Assembly (NCBI GenBank): GCA_964058805.1
Contig: CAXKVV010000403.1
Coordinates: 45,687 to 109,686 of the forward strand
Direction of reading: 5' to 3'
Source of the DNA: Schoenoplectus triqueter
Taxonomy: Eukaryota; Streptophyta; Magnoliopsida; Poales; Cyperaceae
Length of the DNA stretch: 64,000 bases
The notes under the pieces are model-generated. The model saw only the letters and a program-made list of their open reading frames with translations. It had not been told where the DNA came from and ran no database searches. Shown here one piece after another: positions 30,231 through 43,490 of the stretch. The first letter of the stretch is position 1. Every line of letters starts with the position of its first letter. The position numbers and the translations under genes are program-made.

Positions 30231-33200
30231 GCGATACCGAGGGCGATACCGAGGGCGTCGTGTCACATTTTCTTGTTTTGCACGCCCGGACTCGTTTTCG
30301 GCGGTAACGAGGGCGTCGGGTCGCGTTTTCATGTTTTGCGTGCCCGGACTCGTTTTCGACCGTACCGAGGGCGTCGGCTCTCGTTTCCATGTTTTGCGCG
30401 CCCCGACTCGTTTTCGGCGGTTCCGAGGGCGTCGGCTCCTGTTTTCATGTTTTGCGCTCCCTGACTCGTTTTCGGCGGTCTCGAGGGCGTCGGGTCCCGT
30501 TTTCGGCGGTATCGAGGGCGTCGGGTATCATTTTCATGTTTTGCGTGCCCGAACTCATTTTCGGCGGTACCGAGTGCGTCGGGTATTCTTTTCTTGTTTT
30601 GCGCGCCCGAACTCATTTTCGGCGGTACCGAGGCCGTCGGGTCCCGTTTTCATGTTTTGCGCGCCCGGACTCGTTTTCGGCGATACCGAGGGCGTCGGGT
30701 CCCAACTTAATGTTTTGCGCGCCCGGACTCATTTTCGGCGGTCTCGAAGGCGTCGGGTCACGTTTTCGACGGTACGGAGGGCATCGTGTCACATTTTCTT
30801 GTTTTGCGTGCACGGACTCATTTTCGACGGTAACGAGGGCGTCGGGTCGCGTTTTCATGTTTTGCGTGCCCGGACTCGTTTTCGACCGTACCGAGGGCGT
30901 CGGCTCCCGTTTCCATGTTTTGCGCGCCCCGACTCGTTTTCGGCGCTCCCGAGGGCGTCGGCTCCCGTTTTTATGTTTTGCGCACCCAGACTCGTTTTCG
31001 GCGGTCTCACGGGCGTCGGGTCCCGTTTTCGGCGTTACGGAAGGAGTCGTGTCACATTTTCTTGTTTTGCGCGCCCGGACTCGTTTTCGGCGGTAACGAG
31101 GGCGTCGGGTCGCGTTTTCATGTTTTGCGTGCCCGGACTCGTTTTCGGCCGTACCGAGGGCGTCGGCTCTCGTTTCCATGTTTTGCGCGCCCCGACTCGT
31201 TTTCGGCGGTCCCGAGGGCGTCGGCTCCCGTTTTCATGTTTTGCGCTCCCTGACTCGTTTTCGGCGGTCTCGAGGGCGTCGGGTCCCGTTTTCGGCGGTA
31301 TCGAGGGCGTCGGGTATCGTTTTCATGTTTTGCGCTCCCGGACTCATTTTCGGAGGTACCGAGGCCGTCGGGTCCCGTTTTAATGTTTTGCGCGCCCGGA
31401 CTCATTTTCGGCTGTCTCGAGGGCGTCAGGCCCCGTTTTCGGCGATATCGAGGGCGTCGGGGATCATTTTCATGTTTTGCGCGCCCGAACTCATTTTCGG
31501 CGGTACCGAGGCCGTCGGGTCCCGTTGTCATGTTTTGTGCGCTCGGACTCGTTTTCGGCGATACCGAGGGCGTCGGGTCCCGTTTTAATGTTTTGCGCGC
31601 CCGGACTCGTTTTCGGCGGTATCGAAGGCGTCGGGTCCCGTTTTCGGCGGTACCGAGGGCGTCGTGTCTCATTTTCTTGTTTAGTGCGCCCGGACTCGTT
31701 TTCGGCGGTACCGAGGCTGTCGGGTCCCGTTTTCATGTTTTGCGCGCCAAGACTCGTTTTCGGCGGTGCCGAGGACGTCGTGTCTCGTATTCTTCTTTTG
31801 CACGCCCGAACTAGTTTTCGGCGGTAACGAGGGCGTCAGGTCGCGTTTTCATGTTTTGCGCGCTCGGACTCGTTTTCGGCCGTACCGAGGGCGTCGGCTC
31901 CCGTTTCCATGTTTTGCGCGCCCCGACTCGTTTTCGGCGATCCCGAGGGCGTCGGCTCCCGTTTTCATGTTTTGCGCTCCCTGACTCGTTTTCGGCGGTC
32001 TCGAGGGCGTCGGGTCCCGTTTTTGGCGGTATCGAGGGCGTCGGGTATCGTTTTCATGTTTTGCGCGCCCGGACTCATTTTCGGCGGTACCGAGGCCGTC
32101 GGGTCCCGTTTTAATGTTTTGCGCGCCCGGACTCGTTTTCGGCTGTCTCGAGGGCGTCAGGCCCCGTTTTCGGCGATATCGAGGGCGTCGGGTATCGTTT
32201 TCATGTTCTGCACGCCCGAACTCATTTTCGGCGGTACCGAGGCCGTCGGGTCCCGTTGTCATGTTTTGCGCGCCCGGACTCGTTTTCGGCGATACCGAGG
32301 GCGTCGGGTCCCGTTTTAATGTTTTGCGCGCCCGGACTCGTTTTCGGCGGTCTCGAAGGCGTCGGGTCCCGTTTTCGGCGGTACCGAGGGCGTCATGTCT
32401 CATTTTCTTGTTTTGCGCGCCCGGACTCGTTTTCGACGGTACCGAGGGCGTCGGGTCCCGTTTTCATGTTTTGCGCGCCCGGACTCGTTTTCGGCGGTAC
32501 CGAGGGTATCGGGTCCCGTTTTCATGTTTTGCGCGCCAGGACTCGTTTTCGGCGGTACCGAGGACATCGTGTCTCGTTTTCTTCTTTTGCGCGCCCGGAC
32601 TAGTTTTCAGCGGTAACGAGGGCGTCAGGTCGCGTTTTCATGTTTTGCGCGCTCGGACTCGTTTTCGGCCGTACCGAGGGCGTCGGCTCCCGTTTCCATG
32701 TTTTGCGCGCCCCGACTCGTTTTCGGCGATCCCGAGGGCGTCGGCTCCCGTTTTCATGTTTTGCGCTCCCTGACTCGTTTTCGGCGGTCTCGAGGGCGTC
32801 GGGTCCCGTTTTCGGCGGTATCGAGGGCGTCGGGTATCGTTTTCATGTTTTGCGCACCCGAACTCATTTTCGGCTGTATCGAGGGCGTCGGGTATTGTTT
32901 TCTTGTTTTGCGCGCCCGAACTCATTTTCGGCGGTACCGAGGCCGTCGGGTCCCGTTTTCATGTTTTGCGCGCCCGGACTCGTTTTCGGCGATACCGAGG
33001 GCGTCGGGTCCCGTTTTAATGTTTTGCGCGCCCGGACTCATTTTCGGCGGTCTCGAAGGTGTCGGGTCCCGTTTTGGGCGGTACGGAGGGCGTCGTGTCA
33101 CATTTTCTTGTTTTGCGCGCCCGGACTCGTTTTCGGCGGTAACGAGGGCGTCGTGTCGCGTTTTCATGTTTTGCGTGCCCGGACTCGTTTTCGGCCGTAC

Positions 33201-36200
33201 CGAGGGCGTCGGCTCCCGTTTCCATGTTTTGCGCGCCCCGACTCGTTTTCGGCGGTCCCGAGGGCGTCGGCTCCTGTTTTCATGTTTTGCGCTCCCTGAC
33301 TCGTTTTCGGCGGTCTCGAGGGCGTCGGGTCCCGTTTTCGGCGGTATCGAGGGCGTCGGGTATCGTTTTCATGTTTTGCGCGCTCGAACTCATTTTCGGC
33401 GGTACCGAGGCCGCCGGGTCCCGTTTTCATGTTTTGCACGCCCGGACTCGTTTTCGGCGATACCGAGGGCGTCGGGTCCCGTTTTAATGTGTTGCGCGCC
33501 CGGACTCGTTTTCGGCGGTCTCGAAGGCGTCGGGTCCCGTTTTCGGCGGTACGGAGGGCGTCGTGTCACATTTTCTTGTTTTGCGCGCCCAGACTCGTTT
33601 TCAGCGGTAACGAGGGCGTCGGGTCGCGTTTTCATGTTTTGCGTGCCCGGACTCATTTTCGGCCGTACCGAGGGCGTCGGCTCCCGTTTCCATGTTTTGC
33701 GCGCCCCGACTCGTTTTCGGCGGTCCTGAGGGCGTCGGGTATCATTTTCATGTTTTGCGTGCCCGTACTCGTTTTCGGCCGTACCGAGGGCGTCGGCTCC
33801 CGTTTCCATGTTTTGCGCGCCCCGACTCGTTTTCGGCGGTCCCGAGGGCGTCGGGTCCCGTTTTCATGTTTTGCGCTCCCTGACTCGTTTTCGGCAATCT
33901 CGAGGGCGTCGGGTCCCGTTTTCGGCCGTGTCGAGGGCGTCGGGTATCGTTTTCATGTTTTGCGCGCCCGAACTCATTTTCGGCGGTACCGAGGCCGTCG
34001 GGTCCCGTTTTCATGTTTTGCGCGCCCGTACTCGTTTTCGGCGATATAGAGGGCGTCGGGTCCCGTTTTAATGTATTGCGCGCCCGGACTCGTTTTCGGC
34101 TGTCTCGGGGGCGTCGGGCCCCGTTTTCGGCGATATCGAGGGCGTCGGGTATCGTTTTCATGTTTTGCTCGCCCGAATTCATTTTCAGCGGTACAGAGGT
34201 CGTCGGGTCCCGTTGTCTTGTTTTGCGCGCCCGGACTCGTTTTCGGCGGTACCGAGGGCGTCGGGTTCCGTTTTCATGTTTTGCGCGCCCGGACTCGTTT
34301 CCGGCGGTACCGAGGTCGTCGGGTCCCGTTTTCATGTTTAGCGCGCCAGGACTCGTTTTCGGCGGTACCTTGTGCGTCGGGTCCCGTTTTCATGTTTTGC
34401 ACGCCCGGACTCGTTATCGGCGGTACCGAGGGCATCGGGTCTCGTTTTCATGTTTGGGCGCCTGGACTCGTTTTCGGCGGTACCGAGGTCGTCGGGTCCC
34501 GTTTTCATGTTTTGCGCGCCCGGACTCATTTTCGGCAGAACCGAGGGCGTCGGGTCTCGTTTCAATGATTTGCGTGCCCGGACTCGTTTTCGACAGTACC
34601 GAGGGCCTCGGATCCAGTTTCCAAGTTTTGCGCGCCCGGACTCGTTTTCGGCGGTACCGAGGGCGCCGTGTCTCGTTTTCTTCTTTTGCGCGCCCGGACT
34701 AGTTTTCGGCGGTAACGTGGGCGTCAGGTCGCGTTTTCATGTTTTACGCGCCCGGACTCGTTTTCGGCCGTACCGAGGGCGTCGGGTCTCGTTTTCATGT
34801 TTTGGGCGCCTGGACTCGTTTTCGGCGGTACCGAGGGCGTCGGCTCCCGTTTCCATGTTTTGCGCGCCCCGACTCGTTTACGGCGGTCCCGAGGGCGTCG
34901 GCTCCCGTTTTCATGTTTTGCGCTCCCTAACTCGTTTTCGGCGGTCTCAAGGGCGTCGGGTCCCGTTTTTGGCGGTACCAAGGGCGTCGGGTCTCATTTT
35001 CTTGTTTTGCGCGCCCGGACTCGTTTTCGGCGGTACCGAGGGCGTCGGGTCCCGTTTTCATGTTTTGCGCGCCCGGACTTGTTTTCAGCGGTACCGAGGG
35101 TGTCGGGTCCCGTTTTCATGTTTTGCGCGCCAGGACTCGTTTTCGGCAGTACCGAGGACGTCGTGTCTCGTTTTCTTCATTTGCGCGCCCGGACTAGTTT
35201 TCGGCGGTAACTAGGGCGTCAGGTCGCGTTTTCATGTTTAGCGCGCCCGGACTCGTTTTCGGCCGTACCGAAGTCGTCGGCTCCCGTTTCCATGTTTTGC
35301 GCGCCTCGACTCGTTTTCGGCGCTCCCGTGGGCGTCGGCTCCCGTTTTCATGTTTTGCGCTCCCTGACTCGTTTTCGGCGGTCTCAAAGGCGTCGGGTCC
35401 CGTTTTCGGCGGTACGGAAGGCGTCGTGTCACATTTTCTTGTTTTGCGCGCCCGGACTCGTTTTCGGCGGTAACGAGGGCGTCGGATTGCGTTTTCATGT
35501 TTTGCGTGCCCAGACTCATTTTCGGCCGTACCGAGGGCGTCGGCTCCCGTTTCCATGTTTTGCATGCCCCGACTCGTTTTCGGTGGTCCCGTGGGCGTCG
35601 GCTCCTGTTTTCATGTTTTGCGCTCCCTGAATCGTTTTCGGCGGTCTCGAGGGCATCGGGTCCCGTTTTCGGCGGTATCGAGGGCGTCGGGTATCGTTTT
35701 CATGTTTTGCGCGCCCGGACTCATTTTCGGCGGTACCGAGGCCGTCGGGTCCCATTTTAATGTTTTGCGCGCCCGGACTCGTTTTCGGCTGTCTCGAGGG
35801 CGTCGGGCCCCGTTTTCGGCGATATCAAGGGCGTCGGGTATTGTTTTCTTGTTTTGAGCGCCCGAACTCATTTTCGGCGGTACCGAGGCCGTCGGGTCCT
35901 GTTGTCATGTTTTGCGCGCCCGGACTCATTTTCGGCGATACCGAGGGCGTCAGGTCCCGTTTTAATGTTTTGCGCGCCCGGACTCGTTTTCGGCGGTCTC
36001 GAAGGCGTCGGGTCCCGTTTTCGGCGGTACCGAGGGCGTCGTGTCTCATTTTCTTGTTTTGCGCGCCCGGACTCGTTTTCGGCGGTACCGAGGGCGTCGG
36101 GTCCCGTTTTCTTGTTTTGCGCGTCCGAACTCGTTTTCGGCGGTACCGAGGGTGTCGAGTCCCGTTTTCATGTTTTGCGCGCCAGGACTCATTTTCGGCG

Positions 36201-36550
36201 GTACCTTGGGCGTCGGGTCCCGTTTTCATGTTTTGCGCGCCCGGACTCATTTTCGGCGATAACGAGGGCGACGGGTCCCGTTTTCATGTTTTGCGCCCCC
36301 AGACTCATTTTCGGCGGTACTGAGGGCGTCGGGTCCCTTTTTCATGTTTTGCGCGCCCGGACTCGTTTTCGGCGGTGCCGAGGGTTTCGGGTCCCGTTTT
36401 AATGTTTTGCGCGCCCAGACTTGTTTTCGGCTGTCTCGAAGGCGTCGGGCCCCGTTTTCGGCGATATCGAGGGCGTCGGGTATCGTTTTCATGTTTTGCG
36501 CGCCCGAACTCTTTTTCGGCGGTACCGAGGCCGTCGGGTCCCGTTGTCAT
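30231..36550 (+). repeat. 58-bp satellite, array C, with higher-order repeats
   Basis: About 110 units in direct orientation. Besides full 58-bp units there are 31-bp short units, in which the segment between two CGTTTTC motifs (27 bp) is deleted. Blocks of units recur: equivalent landmarks lie at 30389, 31178, 31909, 32698, 33224 and 33808, giving periods 789, 731, 789, 526 and 584. These equal 12, 11, 12, 8 and 9 full units plus 3, 3, 3, 2 and 2 short units. All long open frames here are artefacts of a stop-poor repeat. Confidence 0.95.
36546..36550. repeat. Target-site duplication GTCAT, left copy
   Basis: GTCAT directly precedes the LTR terminus TGTTTACC at 36551 and is repeated directly after CGCACA at 43789-43793. 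Joining the flanks with one copy restores a normal satellite unit (CCCGTTGTCAT followed by GTTTTGCGC). Confidence 0.95.
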
Positions 36551-36689
36551 TGTTTACCCTTGAAAATTTCAAGGATAAGTAGCCGAAGAAATGAAAATAA
36601 AATCAATGATTAATGATAAATCATAAGAAGAGGGAAGAAGAGAAAGCAAGGAAGAGATGGCCCACTGATCAGAAGAGGTCGCTGCCTAA

Positions 36690-37200
36690 CCTCGGAATGA
36701 ATCCATTAGTCCCACAAGGAAATATCAGGGTGAGAGACAAGGATATAAATACTCCACCACCTCCTACTCATTCGAGGTGGCTGACCCTCGGGAGATTTCA
36801 GAGAGAGAAAATCTCCTGATGGGTCAGCCATTTGATTACATTTTTTCTGACAAGTGGGACCCACCTGGCAGTCCCTTGTAGACGGCTCTAACAACATAAA
36901 CCTAGCCTATCTGATGGGTCAGCCATTTGATTACATTTTTTTCTGACAAGTGGGACCCACATGGCAATCCCTTGTGAGCAGCTCCAATAACATAGACCTA
37001 GCCCATTTTACTAAGAAAACTAATTAACCCGGAACAAGGGTTAAACACTAATCCCACAAGGAAATATCAAGGTGCGAGACAGAGATATAAATACTTCGTC
37101 ACCCCCTGCTTATTCAAGGTGGCTGACCCTCAGGAGATTCCAGAGAGAGAAATCTCCCGAGGGGTCAGCCATCTGATCACATTTTTACTGACAGGTGGGC
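36690..37200 (+). repeat. Duplicated promoter-like block in the solo LTR
   Basis: CCCACAAGGAAATATCA is followed about 20 bp later by ATATAAATAC, GTGGCTGACCCTC and a GAGATTTCAGAGAGAGA-type inverted repeat, at 36711-36830 and again at 37053-37170. GGGTCAGCCATTTGATTACA occurs twice in between (36822, 36918). The other LTRs have only one copy. Confidence 0.75.
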
Positions 37201-38596
37201 CCCACACCTCAGTAACCTATTAAAGGAGTCAGAGTTAAACCCTAAGAATCTGCCCTTGGAGCAAACCCTAGAAAGGAGCTGAAGCAGTACAATCCCTGTA
37301 CCACATGAAATGATGTCAATGCCAAGCTGGTATTTTGATGTAACTAGTCATGAGAAATTTCAAATGTGATTTTGCTTTCAAGGCTGACCTGGTGCCAAAG
37401 CTATGAGCAACCACCTAACTATGCTTTGATTTGTGTCAATTACTGATAAGTAGTCAGTTCTTTGACTAAGTCACCCTCATGTTAAGGGATTGAAAGTCAA
37501 TTTCACAAGACTGATCAGGTGCCAAAGCTGGGAGCAACCATCTGATCAAGTCTAGATTTGTATCAACTATTGACATGTAATCAACTGTTGATCAGATCAA
37601 ACCCTAATGAATATCAATATAAGTCTAATTGGTATTTAGTTAGGGTGGTTTCTGCAAGAGAGAGATAATTGGCAGAGACACTGAGCTACAAATGAAATCT
37701 GAGATTAATTTAAAGGAGGAAATAGGGTTTTATAAACAAAAGAATTTTTAATTCAGAGAGACAGGGGTAAAAATGGAATTAAAAATTACAGGGATGATCA
37801 TCATGAATTTAGGGATTTTTGATGAAAATTTCATGATTTTTGGATAAGTGGAGCTATCAAAATAAATTTAGGGAAGATAAAACAGATTAAAAAGGGAAGA
37901 TCAAAGGCTGAGATTCAATCAAGGGTTCATCTGGGTGCAACTTGGGGACAGAGACTCATCTGGGTGCAAACTGGGGATCCCAAACATATACACACAGAAT
38001 CAGAGGGGAGAGAGAGTGTGACACGTGTCAACATCTTACTGGGTCACCTCATGCCACGTGTCAGCACCCCATTGGTCCACCTCAGCCATGTGGGCCCCAC
38101 CACCACACTGACCTGACATGTGGGCCCCACCAACATGCCACGTGGCAGGCCATGACAGGTCCACCTCACCCCAATACATGCCACACGGCACAACCAGGGA
38201 AGTCCACCTCACTCTGTTAATGCCACATGGCATAATACTACAAGGCCACCTCATTTAGCCTGTGCCACATGGCATAATGCTACAAGGCCATATCACTCTG
38301 TCAATGCCACATGGCACCATACTACAGAGCCACCTCAGTATTGTTAATTAAATCATTAATGCTAAAGGGGAGTGCTTAACCTAGCAACCAATCATGACAA
38401 GCCAACTCAGCATGATTAATGCTAATCTGTGAATTAATCAGTTAATAATCATCTCTGTAAGCCTAGACACAAGAGACTTACAAGTGGAACCCTATTGTCA
38501 GGATTATGAGTCAGAGGCGCATAAGCCGCTATGTGAACCAAACTCATTCAAATACAACCGGAATTTAAATAAAGGAGAAAGAATGGAAAAGCGTAC

Positions 38597-38741
38597 CTGG
38601 CTCATGCACATCATCCCTCTGACTGTGGACCCTACTCCGTTGCGGTTCACATGCGCCGAGGCCAACCCCTCCAGAGGCGCCTCCTTCTTCTCTTCTTCCT
38701 CTGCGTCTCTTTCTTCCGCGCGATTGATCGAGAGGCGCCAT
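38597..38741 (-). CDS. Orphan antisense exon 1 in the solo LTR
   Basis: ATG at 38741 opens 48 codons (starts MAPLDQSRGRKRRRGRR, ends QRDDVHEP), then CCAG|GTACGC. Length 145 = 3n+1, phase 1, as in L1 and element 2. The Arg/Lys run resembles a nuclear localisation signal. The N-terminal MAP matches element 2 and the ending RDD-EP matches L1, which supports homology of all three. Confidence 0.55.
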
Positions 38742-40929
38742 GGATGAATAAGCTAGAGATGGCACAATGATTCAAATTCCTTCAATATAAAGATGCAGAA
38801 CATTGATTAAAGCATGAAAAAGCTATGAATTTTGAAGATTGCGAAAAGAACAAGGAAAATTAGTCTAAAATAATTAGCGAGGTTGAAATTGGGACTGACC
38901 TTTGCAAGCTCGCAAATGCGAAATTGATTATGCAAGTAGGTTCCTTTCACTAAGGCGATACTCTCCAGATGCAAAGATAATACCTTTTGAAGCTTTGCAA
39001 TAGTATTTCACCAAGTCAATAACCGGGAGAAGAACAGTGAGTTCAAACTTGACAATGGAGTACACCAATGGTGTAAGAGACAAACTAGATCAACTACTGG
39101 GATTAAGAGGAGGCTAAAGGAGCTCACAATTGAATGGATTGAAGAGGAAATAACAGCAATGATGATCAAGTGAAAATCGGGCTCAAATGGGGAAAGAAAA
39201 AAATTCCAAGCCATACAGAGGCTTTTATAGGATGTAGGAGGGCTTATTGGCGACTGGCAAATGGTGAGAAGGTTCTAGAACAGTCCAGAAGAGAATGATG
39301 GTTAATTAATATGGGAAATGGCAAAAAGAGTAAATATGAAAATGTGTGTAACTAACTCAAACGGCCTAACTGCCAAATGTTGATTCAACTGAGTGATTAG
39401 AAAGCACAGTAGCATACTAACCATTGATCTAAACTGAACCAAGGGTGGAGATTGAATCCAAGCCGTGATCCAAGTGCTAATCCTCTAACCTATCACCATT
39501 TAGCAAATTTCACACCTTAGCCTATATAAACTCACAGAATTAGAGAATAAAGGGGGCAATCTGAAAAATCCTGACAAGTAAGAGAGAGAGAGAGAGATAC
39601 AATAGCAAGGGAGAAAGAGAAGAGGTGGAAGTGATCTCCAAAGCCGAAATTGAGATCAATTGATAGTAGAGCAAGCTTCAAGCTTAACTCTCTCAATTAG
39701 ATTGAAATTGAACAACTCTTTGTGCATCTTCAATCGAATAAGGTAGGTGCAAGGTGAAGATTCTTGAACTATTGCAATAATGTAAACCGAATTGATAAAA
39801 TGCAATTGTTATTAGAGTTTTATGTTTGAATTTTTTTCTATGATTTCACCTTTCTTTTGCTTTATGGATCTTTAGTTTTACTGTCATAAACTTGAAATTT
39901 CAAATATAAAGCATTATAAATGTTCAAAGATATCAAAGAGCCGGGTTTGAATATTCAATTTTCTAGATTCTTGAATCAATTCCACATCTCTCTTTCCTTT
40001 TTTTCTTGAAATAATGTACTTAAAGGGTTAAGATTGGTAATAGGCCTCTGGTAGACCTCCCATTCTTCGTTCAATTGATGGATTAAGCAACTGGTAGAAG
40101 GATTCAATCCTCCCAGTTCAGTCGATTAAGTAATTGTCAAAATTCAAATCGATATTTCTGTGTAGAGATTAAATTAGTAATCTAGACATAGTAATATAGT
40201 CGGGTTATGCGTATTTGAGAGAAGACATCGCCAAAATTGAGCACAATTTGAAAGGAACTTGATTGTTTGAATTGAATCGTGCGGTACCAGTATATACCGA
40301 GATCAATTACTCGGGGAAGATTGTAATTAAAACAAAATCGAAGAGATAACCCAGTATGACATCGATTAACAAAGAATAATCTAAAAGATTTCACAAGAAT
40401 CAATTGGCAATTTGATCGAAATAAACGATCAAAGCAGTCGGTACCGGATTGTAAACTATACCAAAACGGTACTGGGTTACGCAGCAATCTGGCCGATGGA
40501 TTTCAAATCAGAGATCAAGATCATACTCCTCCAAGCAAGGCGATGCTGGTGGCGGTGGCCGATCATCGATCAAGATCTCCGATCACCGGAAGTGTGATAG
40601 CACGTATCTCAGTGAAACGATCAACGAAGGAGATGAAGAGATGCCCCAGCGTGATATTTGATGCGCGAACACATATCTTAGTGTGATTGAGTGAATCTTA
40701 AAGAAATCCAATGGCTCCCACGAATCGACAGTTAAGGAAATAATAATGAATATATCTAAATCGTTTATCTACTAGGAACTAATCTCAAAATAGATCGAAC
40801 TGCCCAAATAAGAATAAAGTTATATGAAAGATATGCACTAATCTCGGTATGGATCCAAAGGCCCAGATTGGGCCCAATGGTTGAATAATAACAGAATATT
40901 AAAAGTATAGGGTAAATAAATCACTTGAA

Positions 40930-42060
40930 AATGTTCCCGAACTCCAAATTAACTCAAATTTGTTTCTAAAGTTTCTCTGTTTTTCATAATATTTTTATAT
41001 ATAATAATATTTCAATTTTAAAAATATTATCATATTAAAACAATTTAAAAGCAAAGATGTTACATGTATTGATATATTTGACTTAGCTTTGATTTGCCAT
41101 TTTAAATACTATAAAAATTCCAAAAATTTAAATAAAATCATAAATAATAATTGAGCATGTTTTAATGATTTTTCTGGTGATTTTCTATAAAATAATAATG
41201 ACAATAATAATATGCAATAATAAATAATGAGATCAGCTCTATTCTTTAATAAAAAGAAAGATAATAAATAATAATATCAAATAAATATCATGATAATATT
41301 CTCTATAAAAATAAGAAATATATAGATTTCTAAAATAAATAATATAGTAAAATAGATTGTATCCCTTTGGTTGTTTTTTCTAAAATTTGAATAAAAATAC
41401 AATAATAATAAAAAAAATGTTATTACTTTCTGCTTAAAGAAATATTAATAATGAGAATATTTTTGATGAATAAAAATACAATAAAAATAATAATTGTAAT
41501 AGAGAATATAATGAATTTCATCTTTTGTGGCTATTTCAAATAATAATGATAATAATAAAACAAAATCTTATATTTTTCTATAGATAATAAATAGAAATAA
41601 TAAAAATATAATGAAAACTATCATAAATAGAATAGAATATTAATAATGATTTCTTCCTAGCTATTATAGATCCTAAAAATAAAAAATAAAAACAACATAG
41701 CTAATTTATCTTTTGTTTTGTAAAATAATTCCTACAAGATAAATAGTATTTCAAAATAACAAAATATGGTAATAAAGTTCTATTACTTTGGCTATTATAA
41801 ATATCCTAAAAATATAAATAAAATCATAGCCAATTTATTTTCTATTATTTTGTAAGTGATTTTCTACAAAATAAATAGAGTTTAGAAATAATAAAAATAG
41901 AATTCTATTACTTTAGCTATTATAAAATCCCAAAAATATAAATAAAATTCTAGTTAATAGCTAACCCATTTCCTATTATTTTTGTAAATAATTTTCTACA
42001 GAAATAAATAGAGTTTAAAAATAAAAATAAATTCACCTTTATAATAGAGATAATAATGAA
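40930..42060. other. AT-rich stretch of the solo LTR
   Basis: Reverse-oriented counterpart of 3190-4260. AATAATAATAAA-type runs, no gene seen. Confidence 0.75.
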
Positions 42061-42689
42061 AGATATTATGTAATAATCTTTTTACATTTTAGAGGTGAAC
42101 AAATATGCTCACACAAGGGATGTAGAGCAACACAGTGATTTTGTGCACATAATGTAACATTTAGAGCGATTAGTCGGGACAAGAACATCTCGACGAAAAA
42201 TAACCAAGGCTGCAACAGCAACATGAGAAGATATGTCGAGACAAGAACATCTCGACACTTGTTGAAGAATGACCAAAGCTGCGACATCAACATGGAGAGA
42301 TATGTCGACTTTGAAGAAGAAGAACATTACGATGTCCGAGAGAAGAGACATCTTAATAATTCACTACCATGAACAAATGACTCATGACTGAATACGCTCA
42401 CACAAGGGGTGTAGAGCAACATAGTGATTTTGCACAAGTAATGCAACATTTAGAACAATTAGTCGAGACAAGAACATCTTGACGCTTGTTGAAGAATAAC
42501 CAAGGCTGCGACATCAACATGAAGAGATATGTCGACTCCAAAAGATAAGAACATTACGATGTCCGAGAGAAGTGACATCTTAATGACTCGGTGTCATGAA
42601 CAAGTAATTCATGACCATTTGAGCTAGTAAGACTGAACTCATCCGTCGATAAGTTTGTCTTCTGGTTCATCTCCCGAGATTGTGAGATT

Positions 42690-43490
42690 GAATCGTTCTG
42701 TAGTAGACTCATCCACGAAACAGTGAATGTGAACCGTTCTGTAGTAGGTTCCTTCACTAACACATGCTTCAATGTTAAGCTGGCCCAGTGCTTCAGGTTT
42801 GACATTGTGTGCAATTGTGTTCCTAGGTTTATGAATCGGCTTAGTGCTTCGAATTCATGATCTAGAAGATCAGTGAGAAGAAACACGTGGGTCAAATCCA
42901 CCCTTCTCCTGATTCACCAACCTCAAGATCAACCGGCTCAGTGCTTCGAGTTGCATTTTGTGTGATTGGTTGTTGACTAGTTAAGATTGATCCGTACTGT
43001 AGTAGGTTTATCTTCTAGATCAACTGAGGTTGAGTCGTTCTGTAGTAGACTCACCTCAAGCCCCTCTGAAGAGACTAATCTGATCTGTAATAAGGTTATC
43101 TCTCGAGGCGGTATAGACTGAACCGACCTGTAGTAGGTTCGTCTTCCATAGGATCAATTATGAACCGTTCTGAAGTAGGTTCATTTTCTAGATAAACTGA
43201 GGTCGAGTCATTCTGTAGTAGACTCACCTCAAACCCCTCTGAAGAGATTGACCTCATCTGTAGTAAGGTTATCTCTCGAACCGACCTGTAGTAGGTTCGT
43301 CATCCATACGATCAACTGTGAACCGTTCTGAAGTAGGTTCATTTTCTAGATGAACTGAGGATTGAGTCGTTCTGTAGTAGACTCACCTCAAACCCCTCTG
43401 AAGAGACTAATCTGATCTGTAGTAAGGTTATCTCTCGAGGCGATAAAGACTGAACCGATCTGTAGTAGGTTCGTCTTCCACGGGACCTTT
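42690..43490. repeat. Hairpin cluster of the solo LTR
   Basis: About 14 elements such as GAACCGTTCTGTAGTAGGTTC and GAGTCGTTCTGTAGTAGACTC, reverse complements of the L2 set, with arms that mostly remain paired. Confidence 0.78.

Noticed and set aside
30231..36550. CRISPR-like array of short repeats
   Set aside because: There are no unique spacers; units are directly tandem and diverge gradually. Eukaryotic satellite.
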